DNA of 64,000 nt from Chrysopilus asiliformis (Eukaryota; Arthropoda; Insecta; Diptera; Rhagionidae), in assembly GCA_964034945.1 (NCBI GenBank), contig OZ035961.1, forward strand, positions 76,820,188 through 76,884,187, read 5' to 3'. Below are positions 1 to 10,768 of this stretch, piece after piece (position 1 is the first letter of the stretch; each line of letters starts with the position of its first letter). The notes below the pieces were generated by a model that saw nothing but the letters and a program-made list of their open reading frames with translations, made no database searches and had not been told where the DNA came from. The translations under genes were made by a program, and so were the position numbers.

Positions 1-1698
1 TATGTGCTATTTCATACAGAAAAAGAACAAAAATCTGACATATACTACGATTACAATGATGGAAAAGTATATAAAGAGAATATTTTTTTCAAAAAAAATA
101 TTGAAGACACTCAATTTGAAATAATTTTATTTCAGGATGGTTTTGAACTTTGTTGTCCTTTGGGATCATCTAAAAGTAAACACAAACTTATCGCAGTGTA
201 CATGATAATAGGGAATTTAAATAAGAAATTTCGCAGTGATATTCAAAATATCCAATTAGTGTTATTATGTAAAGAAAAACACAGGAAAGAATTTGGTTGG
301 GAAAAATTACTAGCTCCTTTATTATATGATCTTGCGGTATTAGAAGAATGTGGCATTGATATTATAAATCCCTTTGATAAAACAGTGAAAAAATATTTTG
401 GATCATTAGTATTTATGACAGGTGATAATCTCGGTCAACACCAAATAGGAGGTTTCATAGAAAATTTTAGTTCTTCTGAGTACTTTTGCCGTTTTTGTTC
501 GCAAACACGATCAGAACTAAAAAAATATAACGTAGAAACTCCTAATTTTCGACAGAAAGTCGATTACAATATTTCCCTCGCAAATATTTTAACTGGTCAA
601 AATTCTCATCAAGGAATTAAAGGTGATTCACCATTAAATAAATTAAAATATTTTCATGTATGTAATCCAGGCCTCGTACCTTGCATATCGCATGATTTGT
701 TTGAAGGTATTATCCCATATGATTTAATGGCAATAATTCAATGTTTTGTTCAAAATTGTGTGCTCACAATTGCTTACATAAATCAATTATTATCATTTTT
801 TAGAAAAAAATTCCAATTACGACTTTCGTTCCCAAAACTACTTCCAGTACACAAAAAAATTCCAGGGACTGCTGATGAGATTCGTCACACGCTATTCATT
901 CTGCCATTTATTTTTCTAGGATTGAAGATAAATTTTGAAGATCCTTGTTGGAAACTTTTACAGCACTTAATCCACATGTGCCGCTTAATTTGTTCTTCAG
1001 AAATTTCGGAGAATCAGACTTCTCTTCTTAGTTATAACATCTATGTCTTTTTTGAATATAGGAAAGAAGTGTTTCCAAACTTGCCTTTGCGACCGAAACA
1101 TCACTATGTTTGCCACTACCCCCATCTATTTAGAAAGCTTGGTCCTTTAAAACTCTTGTGGACTTTGGAGTTTGAACAAAAACATCAATTTTTCAAACAA
1201 GTGGCTAGAAATTCAAGAAATTTTATAAACGTTACGAAAACCCTAAGTGAAAGACATCAACAGATGCAGTCCACTATTTTTGGCGATAGATTTAATTTGA
1301 ATATACATTCAGAAAAGGTTACCAATTTTGAACAAAATATTTTTAAAGTACGGCTTCCAAAAGAATTTTGTTTCGTTTCCAAAAAAATTGTGTTTTTAAA
1401 AACTGTTTACAAAGAAAACGATAACATTGTGATTGGTTCTGATGAACAAGGTATTTTAGAAATTATGAAAATAAAAGCAATTTTTTTGAATCAAAATTAT
1501 AAAGATGCAATTTTTTATGGTACTTTGACCAAGTTTTGGTACAATGAAAATTTAATGCTCTATCAAAGTGATCCGGGTGAGATTTGTTGGGGCACAGCAT
1601 CATTAGATACACTTTTACTGAAACGGCCAATTTTTATTCATAAACACAAAAATGTTAATTATTTCGCACCATTTTCCACTTTCTCCACAATGCATTAA
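1..1698 (+). CDS. Transposase-like protein of a two-gene DNA transposon, 5' end cut by window
   Basis: The frame is open from base 1 and stops at 1698, so the N-terminus lies outside the window; no ATG start is seen and GTG at 4 is only the first possible start codon. Counting from that GTG, the protein shows QDGFE (Asp45) followed by PLGSSKSKHK, then TGDNLGQHQIGGF (Asp141), a Cys-rich FCRFC stretch, and SHDLFEGI (Asp231, Glu234). Spaced acidic residues of this kind suggest a DDE/RNase-H-fold transposase. Proteins with the DGFE..PLGS / GDNLG.H.IGGF / HDLFEG pattern are multicopy in insect and fish genomes and are usually annotated as uncharacterised transposase-domain proteins. I could not place it in a superfamily with certainty; CACTA/KDZ-like is a guess. 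The frame has no stop or frameshift. A second same-strand gene follows 239 bp downstream, as expected for a two-gene element. The right terminus of the element was not identified. Confidence 0.7.
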   Translation, partial: YVLFHTEKEQKSDIYYDYNDGKVYKENIFFKKNIEDTQFEIILFQDGFELCCPLGSSKSKHKLIAVYMIIGNLNKKFRSDIQNIQLVLLCKEKHRKEFGWEKLLAPLLYDLAVLEECGIDIINPFDKTVKKYFGSLVFMTGDNLGQHQIGGFIENFSSSEYFCRFCSQTRSELKKYNVETPNFRQKVDYNISLANILTGQNSHQGIKGDSPLNKLKYFHVCNPGLVPCISHDLFEGIIPYDLMAIIQCFVQNCVLTIAYINQLLSFFRKKFQLRLSFPKLLPVHKKIPGTADEIRHTLFILPFIFLGLKINFEDPCWKLLQHLIHMCRLICSSEISENQTSLLSYNIYVFFEYRKEVFPNLPLRPKHHYVCHYPHLFRKLGPLKLLWTLEFEQKHQFFKQVARNSRNFINVTKTLSERHQQMQSTIFGDRFNLNIHSEKVTNFEQNIFKVRLPKEFCFVSKKIVFLKTVYKENDNIVIGSDEQGILEIMKIKAIFLNQNYKDAIFYGTLTKFWYNENLMLYQSDPGEICWGTASLDTLLLKRPIFIHKHKNVNYFAPFSTFSTMH

Positions 1699-1936
1699 AT
1701 AAATTATCCCTATTCCGATTGTCATTTCGTTTTTGACAAGAGGCGGCTTACGTATTTTGTTGGTTAAAAAAACGACATTACATTCGCAACAGGGATGAAT
1801 TTTTGTTCTTGACTCATACTTCTATATTATATCAATAAATTATATACAGTAAATTATCTTGCAACTAAAAAAATAGCTACGAATAAGTGAAGCAACTTAC
1901 ACAAATTTATATTACAACAAAAAACTTTTGGTCAAA

Positions 1937-4019
1937 ATGGATGTAATAAAAGTTTGGAGTTCAAATCGATTAATTAAAAAAACATTTTTGGCCGAAATAA
2001 AAATTGCATCAGTCATTCAGAAAGGTGAGCATTAAATTTTAATCTTCATTACCAGTGTTATTTTTATGTAATTTTTATATATTTTTTAGCAAATACTAAC
2101 GGCATACAGGGGAATAAGTTAGTATTAGAAGCAGATGGAACCGAAATTTGTGACGATGATACTCTATCATTCTACAACACAAATAAAGCTACTTTTATAT
2201 TGCTTGAACCAGATGAACTTTGGATGTCAAATTCAACAATATATGTAACCGCACCACAGATCGAATATGCTTCAAGATTATCTACAACTGAATTGAAATC
2301 CACCAGTGATGGAAAATCGCATTCAAATATACAGGAAGCATTAAATACGTCACTATTGGATTTTAGCGAAACACCATCTTGTTCATACACAGCTTCGTAC
2401 AATATTGAGGAAAACCCTGACATCGAAGATAATATCCCAGTACCGCCAAATGATTTGTCAACAACCTTATCTATGAGTAGTACGGCCCTTTCAATAACGT
2501 CAGAAAATAATGTTGAATGTACGAAATTATTTTCTCAATTTAAAATACCATGGAACAAAATACCCTCAGACATTTTAACCATGTTGGAAAAAAAGCAAAA
2601 TTTGGGGAAAAAATTGACACCATTTGCTAATTTAATTGTGGATGAATTAAGATGCCTTTCCTTTTACATACCGATGCGCACTTTTCGAGCCGTAGCAGCA
2701 CAAATTGCACTTAAATACCCAGAATCGTTTTTAGAAAAAGATTCTGAAGGCAATATAATTTCATTAACCCCACTGGCTTTAATCACCACAATGAAAAATA
2801 GAAATCATTTTTTAAATCGAGAACCCTATAAAAGGAAATCGGTGTCACAGGAAAATATTCCATTCAAACAAAGGCGGAAGGCAAATCTACTGCAACAAAC
2901 ATGTCATAATTGGCAACCAGCCTGTCCGATTGCTTCCACATCAAATGTAGCCCCAGGAAAGCAGTATTTAATGAATATGTTTCTAAAAAGCGTTTTATCG
3001 GCTGAAGAAGAACTGAAAATTGAGAATTATATGAATCAATGCTTCACAGAATTAAGAGTTGAATTAAACAATATGAAAAATGTGCCCACAATACAGAAAA
3101 TAAAAGAAAACTGGCCTTTTCTTTTCAAAAAAAAATTTTTATACATCCATTTTCATAAGTTAATGAATCTCGATGCCAGCAAATTTGCGGATAAATTCAT
3201 GCTTGAAAAAGAAAAATTATATCGATTTTTAAAATCAATTAAAATAACTTCGAGCTGCAAAAACAACACTCCGAAAGAAATTATCAATGAAATATTTACG
3301 TATTTTCATGAAAATTCGTCATTTTTATTTAAGACATTTACGGTAATTAGAATCCAAAATTATGTAGTTTTCGATTATTTACAGTATTTGTATTCACAGT
3401 ATGGACAAACACTGGAGGAATTGGCCAAAGAAATCCCAAGTAATACCCCTTGGCTAGCAGTAGTTGGTATGTTTACAAAGTTTTTTTTTTACTTTTTCTG
3501 CAAAGCAATGCAGTAATTTAAACAATGTTTTTCATTAGTCCACAAGTTTTGATTGGTGTTAGTTTCAATTTATATATGGTACATATCGAAATTATAAAAT
3601 TTTTAAAGAACGCAATAATCGTTAAAAAATTACGATAATACAGTAGAATTTAATGCTTTAAATATGTCAGATAAATTTTTAACGTCTTAACCAAAATATT
3701 GAATTTTCATTTATATTTTGCAGAAGATAGTAATCTGTAGAATAAACCAGATATTTATAAATTTCACTGAATTAATTTTATTATAGATGCGGACTTGGAA
3801 GATCCCCCTACAAAATTTTTGTACTACATATATATCGAGAAAATTTTGGTATGCAAAGAAGAAGGAGATAATTTTCTTCAAGCGATAACACAATTAATTT
3901 GTTATTTTTATGTATTTAACATATTATATCCAAAGGAAATATCTCAAGGCATGGAATTTTTATTCAGATATTGCTTCTGTTATCATGCCGAGGAGGTTAG
4001 AGGCAAAAAAACGCACTAA
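1937..4019 (+). CDS. Transposon accessory protein with CIDE-N-like N-terminus and SAMD3-like body (3 exons)
   Basis: Predicted exons are 1937-2024, 2090-3466 and 3787-4019. The donors are AG|GTGAGC and TTG|GTATGT, the acceptors TTTTTTAG and TTATAG. They sum to 1698 nt, exactly 566 codons with the stop (565 aa), which supports the splicing. Residues about 1-75 resemble a CIDE-N domain: KLVLEADGTEICDDDTL, then FILLEPDELW. The middle has WNKIPSDIL and a block with LSFYIPMRTFRAVAAQIALKYP. The C-terminus has LYPKEISQGMEFLFRY. This body resembles the SAMD3-like or uncharacterised proteins that accompany transposases of the preceding type. The function is unknown; CIDE-N domains are protein-interaction modules known from apoptotic DNases and lipid-droplet proteins. 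No lesion was seen, so this copy could be functional. It could also be a domesticated gene. Confidence 0.65.
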
Positions 4020-4618
4020 GGTGCATAACTTAATTAAGAAATTAAGAGATTTATAAGACTACGTGCATTGAGATATTTCTTGATGACCATTTTCGTGTGA
4101 ATTAACGAAACAAAATGAATTAAAATAAATGGTTTGATTGCGAATAATTTCACAATGTTTGTGGTTGACCTAAAGTGATTTCGTTGAATTTTACATATTA
4201 CATATATTGCATTTGAAACCCGTGGTCAAACATAGAGGTCATTTTCAACCAACAATACTGTGACTTATACTAGAATATAATGAAATAAAACGAGAAAATT
4301 ATTTTATAGTCGTGAACAGTCAAATGTAAATGAACAAAGTTTTAAGTTTTATTAAAAATATGAATTCACTATGTATATGTAAACACAAAAATTAATTAAA
4401 GTAAAACTGTGATTTTTAAAATATATTTTGATTTTATTTAGTAGTGCAGCACCTTATTCCACAAATGTGCACAAATGAAATATTCGGTATTATTTATGTC
4501 ATTAATCGTCAATATCGTAAACAGTATTTTATTATAGTGGCTAAAAAACTTAGAAAATTGAGAAGATATTGACGATTATTCCGACGAAAAGTGACGAATA
4601 TTATCATTCGTGTAAATC
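4020..4618. other. AT-rich spacer, no gene recognised
   Basis: This stretch follows the accessory gene and probably includes the 3' untranslated region and perhaps the end of that transposon. I see no open frame with recognisable protein similarity and no terminal inverted repeat that I could pair inside the window. Confidence 0.5.
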
Positions 4619-4621
4619 CAG

Positions 4622-4756
4622 GGGCCCTATCGGCGAACACGATACGATTGGATCGAGTCGTAAACGTAAACTCCATGTTGTTGTTCGTGTAAAACACTAA
4701 CAACAACATTGAATTTACGATTCGATTCAATCGTATCGTGTTCGCCGATAGGGCCC
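4622..4756. mobile_element. 135-bp foldback MITE
   Basis: The ends are inverted copies: GGGCCCTATCGGCGAACACG on the left and its reverse complement on the right, continuing with few mismatches toward a short centre. The copy is bounded by CAG on both sides (4619-4621 and 4757-4759), a possible 3-bp target duplication. The core (TGTTGTTGTT, then AACACTAACAACAAC) resembles the core of the foldback at 24157-24253. No coding capacity. A PIF/Harbinger-type origin is plausible from the 3-bp duplication but not shown. Confidence 0.7.
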
Positions 4757-4763
4757 CAGCATT

Positions 4764-5070
4764 AGACCATTTTCGGTGTAATTTTAAACAAAAAATGTCG
4801 TAAAATTACACCTTAAGACGCGGTTTTGCTACCAAATAGGGGGAAAATTACAACAAAAATGTGGTAATTTTAAACACCCATGGTAGTTATTACACTATTT
4901 TCGGTTTAATTTTAAACAAAAAATGTCGTAAAATTACACCTTAAGACGCGGTTTTGCTACCAAATAGGGGGAAAATTACAACAAAAATGTGGTAATTTTA
5001 AACACCCATGGTAGTTATTACACTATTTTCGGTTTAATTTTAAACAAAAAATGTCGTAAGTTTACACCAG
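4764..5070. repeat. 128-bp tandem repeat, about 2.4 copies
   Basis: The word TTAAGACG recurs at 4813 and 4941, and ATGTCGTAA at 4795, 4923 and 5051, giving an exact 128-bp period. Each unit contains CGGTGTAATTTTA or CGGTTTAATTTTA and GTCGTAAAATTACACC. It directly abuts the next tandem repeat, which shares the TCGGTGTAAT word, so both may be parts of one compound non-autonomous element. Confidence 0.85.
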
Positions 5071-5098
5071 TATTGTACTCTTACGTCTTATTTATTTT

Positions 5099-5420
5099 AA
5101 AGTTCCCCCGTAAAAGTGGCTTTTGTACGCCACAAAATGAGTAAAAATGCATAGCTTTTTATCCATTACGACTCGGTGTAATCTTACCCCTATTATCGTA
5201 GGAAAATGGTTTCCTACGATAATAGGGGTAAACTTACAATAAAATTTTCTAGAGTGTAGCTTAAAGTTCCCCCGTAAAAGAGGCTTTTGTACGCCACAAA
5301 ATGAGTAAAAATGCATAGCTTTTAAGCCATTACGACTCGGTGTAATTTTACCCCTATTATCGTAGGAAAATGGTTTCCTACGATAATAGGGGTAAAATTA
5401 CAATAAAATTTTCTAGAGTG
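5099..5420. repeat. 164-bp tandem duplication, each unit with a perfect hairpin
   Basis: Two near-identical units begin at AAAGTTCCCCCGTAAAAG (5099 and 5263). Each carries a long perfect inverted repeat: ACCCCTATTATCGTAGGAAA, a short loop, and its complement TTTCCTACGATAATAGGGGT (about 5188-5230 and 5350-5395). The stem is about 20 bp. The units end with TTTTCTAGAGTGTA. The small open frames here are artefacts of the duplication. Confidence 0.85.
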
Positions 5421-5423
5421 TAA

Positions 5424-6037
5424 TACTAAGTTCAGACTGACACAAAATCACGTAATTTTGAAGATTTTCGTAATTTTGAACGAAATCTTCCTCGAAATCA
5501 CGAGCTTTCCAGTACATTAACCTGTTTTCAAAAATCACTGAAAGTATGCAATTTCCACAAAATTACGAACGAAATCAAGCAAAAACAATGAATTCAACCC
5601 TGCATCACTCATTCAGCTCTCTTGAGTACATCAGTTTTGACATTTGTGTTGCATTGGAAAAACGGAAATATAAGAAAAAGAAGCCGTATTCCGCACGCGA
5701 AGAGGATACATTAGTAAACAACCTACGCGGGGCAAAAAAAATGGACCTGTTTTTGATGTGATTAGATATGAAATGGAAAATAATTGTTTATTTTCATTAC
5801 AGATAATTTCCATTGTCGTCTAAAGTATCTAATTCTGTTTGCACATATTTCATCGATGTTTTGAATTGTATTATTCATCATATTACTAAAATTCATAGTA
5901 ATCCTACACTAAAATTCATAGCAATCCTGTAGTTGAAATGTGAAACAAAATTACCTTAATCTCTGTGTGAACACTTTGGTTTAAGTTCTAAATCATTTCG
6001 CAAAATTACGTGATTTTGTGTCGGTCTGAACTTAGTA
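5424..6037. mobile_element. MITE with 38-bp TIRs and TAA target duplication (Harbinger-type)
   Basis: The ends read TACTAAGTTCAGACTGACAC on the left and the complement of TACTAAGTTCAGACCGACAC on the right; the match continues through CAAAATCACGTAATTTTG with a single mismatch. TAA flanks both sides (5421-5423 and 6038-6040). A 3-bp TAA duplication is characteristic of PIF/Harbinger elements. Inside, a short frame at 5546-5758 (+) contains KKKKPYSAREEDTLVNNLRG. This resembles the start of a Myb/SANT-like domain, as found in the second protein of Harbinger elements, and is probably a degenerate remnant. Confidence 0.75.
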
Positions 6038-6040
6038 TAA

Positions 6041-7900
6041 CGCATAACACAAAAAATACCTTTACTGTGGAAATTAGGTCAAAACAATAATCACAAACAC
6101 AAAAAAAGACCTTAAGTTAAAAATTCCAAAAAATTTAAATTTGAGTCTCTAGCTTCAAAACTCACGCAAGCTCCTGAGCTCGAAAAATCCAAGTCTACCG
6201 ATAATACCCTCGAATAGTCGAACCTCGGTATCTCGAGAGGGCCCCCTTCGTCCACTTCAATTTATCAAGGATTGACGTTTAAATACAAAACGAACTTTAA
6301 TAAAGTTCTGTTTTGTATTTTACGCTTACTTTTATATTTTAGTTAGTTAAAGAGACACTGCGGCTTTAGTTTGGAAAATGACTATTTAAAAATCACAAAC
6401 CAAAACATCTAAAACTACAATAAAATTCCATTAGAAATCTGTATTTCTATTTTGTCATGACATTTTTAAAAATTGCAATTTAATCTCCGATTTGGTCAAT
6501 AAAATGCAACTCATCTCTGCCATTTAAATAACAATGCTGGCAATTATCCCGGACATGAGTCTCTGGGTGCAATGAGGCGTGAACAAGGAAATCGTTTTTA
6601 CCCATAAAAGAAACTATCCACTATCGGAAACAAGATGCGGTTTTAAAGCGTTCAGTGCAGAATGTGCCCAGAGTTGTGATAAATTCATTCCACACTTAAA
6701 TGTAATCAATAACCAGAAGTATTGATTGGTATTGGGATAGAGGTCCTTGAAAAGGAAGACGATGATAATGTTAATATATATATATAATGGGATACTGATG
6801 TCAATGATGATAAGTGTAAAGTCCTACGTATTTTATAATCGATCAAATCGGTAATTGACATTTGGTGAATTGTCAATTGGAATTGCTCTGCACTTTCATT
6901 TTTACCCTTTTCCCGTTCAGCATGATGTGATAATATACGTTGAATACCAATTTAAACAGAAAATTAAATAGTAAGAGGAAAAAGAGCATCCTTGTCGCAT
7001 AAGGATAATGCAGTAAGTGGCTGTTGATGGGATTTTAAAACTTATGTTTGCATTGAATACTAAAAGATCCGTTCCCAGTTTTAATGTTTGTTGCAGGAAA
7101 ATGATCTGCACGGAGCGTGACTCGTGTCAAACAAATGACTGATTATGGGGTTGGTTAAAATAATATTTGTTGTCTTGGCTTGCATGGCATTTATTTCATT
7201 CGATTTCAAAAATGACAATTTCGGTAAATCGAAAACCATATCGATTGATGTTCACTATATGAACAATAGAAAAAAACATAGAATTTATATTAAAATTCCA
7301 TGAAAGAGAATGTAGAAGCAAAATACTGCAACCTCACTTCGCCTCCCATTCTTCTAGTAAACAACGAATTCTCTTTACTGCACAAACCGAAATCACTTCC
7401 ATCCGCACTAGTACAATGTCACTTTGAGAAATAATTTTGTATAGACTAAAATGACTTGGTTGCCGTAAACCTCAAAAAGTCGAAGTCGAGTTATCGAGGA
7501 TTCGAGATATCGCATGCATATTTTGGGGTTGCAGAAAAAATATAGGCATTAAATTGTTCACCGTAAGAGCATCAACTTTTTTGTAAATGAAAAAAAAACG
7601 AAAAATTTGATTTGAATTTCGTCGTCTACTCTCAGAAACTGGCGAAATTCGACTTATTGAGAGTTACTTTCGTGTTATCGAAATAAAATAACATGGATTA
7701 AGATAGGGAACTTCAAAGGCATTGAAAAACCTTTCAGTTATCGAAAACCGGCTGTACTTTGGTAGAGATGATGTAACGAAAGATAAAAAAAAAACACTCC
7801 TACAGAATTACCAGGTCTTGGCCAGAAAGAAGCGCCAAACTGGGCTTTTTTATAAACTAAAACCGTACAATTCTAGAAAAACGCCCAACATCAAAAAAGC
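6041..7900. other. No gene recognised
   Basis: This is AT-rich sequence with short random frames only. Scattered words such as TCGAGTTATCGAGGATTCGAG (near 7480-7500), with similar ones near 6215 and 7640, hint at very old pogo-type terminal repeats, but no element can be delimited. Confidence 0.4.
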
Positions 7901-8208
7901 TATAGTTCCAGTGCACTGTGTTATTATTACCGTGTAGTTCGAGTTGTTTTTGGCTCAGGGGAGAGACGAAGCCCTCGTTAGGCAGATTAGGTGTCACTAC
8001 ACCGCTCCCTTTTACAGAAATTGTGTATTTCTTTGGAGAGATCGTAGAAATTTATGACAAGAATATATATAGAAATAATGGGCTTGAGAATTTTATATAA
8101 ATAATTTCTATAACTGATGGCAGGTGAGTAACAACTTATCTGTCTGACAGAGGCTTCGTCTCTCTCCTGAGCCCGAGAGTTGTCAATAATAACTAAATGC
8201 TATAGTCA
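7901..8208. mobile_element. MITE with imperfect ~50-bp inverted ends
   Basis: The left arm contains TTATTATT, then GGCTCAGGGGAGAGACGAAG (about 7919-7972). The right arm is the inverted counterpart, CTTCGTCTCTCTCCTGAGCC, then AATAATAAC (about 8153-8195). The arms share roughly 40 of 50 positions with one small gap. GCTATAG occurs just outside both arms, which may be a target duplication, but the exact ends are uncertain. No coding sequence. Confidence 0.65.
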
Positions 8209-8214
8209 TATATT

Positions 8215-8475
8215 TATATTTTTGCGAATTACTTGCAAACTAACAGTTTTTCGAAAAAACTTTTGAAAAACTAATTAAAGACAATAAAATGCTCTGCATT
8301 TTTACCTTTTACCATAAATCGATATCTTTTACCGTTCTCAAGTTATCTCAAACTTTGTACGTTTTGAGGTCGTCTTTGGTTGACAAAATGATAGAGCTAT
8401 AGCGTAAATTGCGCAGGGTCGTAGATTTTGTGGAAGAAAGTTTTGTGTTGGCCACAACTGATATTTTTCTACAAG
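8215..8475 (+). repeat. Dispersed repeat, second copy at 62095-62385
   Basis: Words in the same order and orientation occur in both places: GCGAATTACTTGCAAACTAA, ATCGATATCTTTTACCGTTC, TCTCAAGTTATCTCAAA, AGAGCTATAGCGTAAATTGC, GTCGTAGATTTTGT, and AAGAAAGTTTTGTGTTG. A partial inverted copy lies near 20530-20650. This is an ancient interspersed repeat of unknown class; no termini were seen. Confidence 0.7.
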
Positions 8476-9445
8476 TTTTAACTCCGATTATACCATAGAC
8501 AATAGAAAGTATTGAACATCTTTTCGAAATATCTTAAAATTTAACAGTTGCAATTTAGAAGCAAGTTTTCCTGTCAAATTTTTTTTAGTCAGTCAAAATG
8601 TCAATTTTTTTTACAGACTATTATTTTTTCAATTTTTTTAATATTCAATGGTATTTTAATTTTTTTTTTATTTTCCACAAAAGTCGAATTAACCACATTT
8701 TAACAAGTTTCGTTCACTATTTTGGGTGAAATATATATTGGATTTTGAATGTTTTTAAAGTGCATATTTAAGTGCATAGTTTGCCATATTTTGTGTACAT
8801 TTTTTGTGCATAAAACGCCCCTTTTTTAGTGCATATTTTTGGCAGTAGGACTGCTATAGTGCATTGGATCCATAGCAGGTTAACAGAAAAAACTTCACAA
8901 CATTCCTATAAAAAAAATTTGAACAATCACCAAATTTTACAAGACACATTCCAACAAAAAATTGTTGTATTTTTTTGTGTGATGATTCTCAAAATTACTT
9001 TAAATGTTAGATTGATTACGACGAATAATAGAGACACATTCCTTTTAGGAAAGAACTCAATCCTAAAATAAAAATAATATAAAACGTAACATATCTTCAT
9101 TAATTATTGGACTTTCTCCTATTTATATGCGAGATACCGTCATTTGAAATAGGATTCGTTCCTATAATTATAGGTCTAAATACTTTTTTTTTATTGTCCA
9201 ATTTAAAGGGGAGAGACGAAAATTTGAGTTATCGAATACCCATATACGAGATGGGGAAGTTCGAGGGGGTTGAAAATATTCGAGATATTTGCAACTCGAA
9301 TAATAATATGCCCATATAATTAAAAAAAAAATCCCACACAAGTGTTAAAGTGTGTTAATAAGCAGGTCCAAACTATATAAACCACGAGTTCGCAAACTAC
9401 ATGGTAATTATAATTGAAGACAAAAATTTTGCCTAAATAAACATA
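8476..9445. other. No gene recognised
   Basis: AT-rich sequence. The segment 9190-9320 contains GAGTTATCGAATACCC and GTTCGAGGGGGTTG, again recalling decayed pogo-like ends, but I cannot define an element. Confidence 0.4.
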
Positions 9446-9447
9446 TA

Positions 9448-10433
9448 GGGTAAAGTCGGGTGATATGGCACCCTTTTTTTTAAATCGGCATAACCCAAAA
9501 AGTAAAAGAGATTTTTGATTCAAACAAAAACGTTTTTATTCTTAAAATCAACTAGTAAAACAAAAATAAAAAATAAATAGGATTTCACTCCTAAAAAAGT
9601 AAAAATTTTAACAAAATATAAATTCATTGAAAAAACCATATCCCCCAAAAGTGTAGGGGATACGGCACCCTACCTTAGGTGATATGGCACCCTACTTGTT
9701 TTTTAAGTCCTTTTTGCCACACGAGTTGCAAGTGTTGACAAATGATGTGCATGAGTCATGGGACCACAAATGGCAAACAATGCATTTAACCCACTCGTCG
9801 GGTTTAGTGGTCTTAGCATAGTCTTCACCACATCCAGTGCAAATGTTTTCCTCAAAATCTTCAAACCTATCGGAGTCGTCTTGTAATGCAATATTTTCTT
9901 CTTCAGATGTGGTTTCATCTACCATCGCTCGTTCTTTCGTAATTGATTTTTTTTGATTAGTTACGTTTTCTGAGGAAGTAAGGATTGGAGCCTTTTGTTT
10001 TCTCGGGTTTGGCACCCGTTCCATATCACCTCAGAAAAAAGGTGCCATTTCTCCTTTCACACATCGCCAATGATTTTCATATTTTACTGAAAACTCGCGC
10101 TGAATCAAGTCTGTTTCATACACACAAACGAAAACACATCAGATTCTGCTTGTTTTGGTTTGTGAACGGTAAACTTGCTCCAACTGTACTTACCAAAATT
10201 CAGCCACTCAAAAAACAACAAAAAGTAGTTCGTCTAAAATTTCAACTTTTTTTTCCTGTTCTGTCACACAAAAACAAAATGAAAAGAGCTTTTGTTTCGC
10301 GGTCTTCACACTTCGGCCTTATTGGAGAAACTGAACTAAGTTCTTGGAGAATGATTTTGATTCTAGTGTTGCCAATGGGAGAATTTGAAAGGGTGCCATA
10401 TCACCTAAAGTGCCATATCACCCGACTTTACCC
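9448..10433 (-). mobile_element. pogo/Tigger-type transposon, internally deleted
   Basis: Perfect terminal inverted repeats GGGTAAAGTCGGGTGATATG (continuing GCAC) lie at both ends, flanked by TA on each side (9446-9447 and 10434-10435), the Tc1/mariner/pogo target signature. Internal copies of the word GATATGGCACCCT lie inward of the left end, and GGTGCCATATCACC inward of the right. Only the C-terminal end of the transposase remains (separate entry), so the copy is non-autonomous. A 158-codon frame on the plus strand at 9985-10461 runs antisense to this and shows no protein similarity. Confidence 0.85.
9692..10024 (-). pseudogene. PHD-like C-terminal fragment of a pogo-type transposase
   Basis: The 110-codon frame has an acidic linker (ETTSEEENIALQDDSDRFE) followed by a cysteine/histidine-rich tail: CTGCGEDY, WVKCIVCHLWSHDSC, then CNSCG. 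The spacing C-x2-C ... C-x2-C ... H-x2-C ... C-x2-C is that of a PHD-type zinc finger. Insect pogo/Tigger transposases often end with such a finger. No catalytic DDE core is present between the inverted repeats, so this is a remnant and not a complete gene. The ATG at 10024 is probably internal to the former protein. Confidence 0.7.
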
Positions 10434-10768
10434 TAGTTCATCTATTTTTGTAGCTGACTAAAAATCAACGAAAATTGTAGGTGAATTTACTAATCACTTT
10501 ATTCTGTGTAGACATTACAACTGTGGAACCAGTGGCGTAGCGAGGGTTCATGGCGCCCGGGCGGAAGTTAAATTTGCCGCCCTAAAATGATTTTTCTATT
10601 ACTTATGTTTCCACCGAAAAATCCATATTTTGAAAATGACGCGTACTTCGATTGGCGTGTCGTTTACAAGTAAAGTTTTTGTTGATAGGCAAATGTCGAC
10701 CAATAATTCGTCTCTTGTTGAAAACGACACGATAATCATAAAGAGGATGAATACCAATTAGCGCCACA

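Noticed and set aside
9985..10461. 158-codon plus-strand frame
   Set aside because: It overlaps the right half of the pogo element antisense to the transposase remnant and crosses the TIR. No domain is seen.
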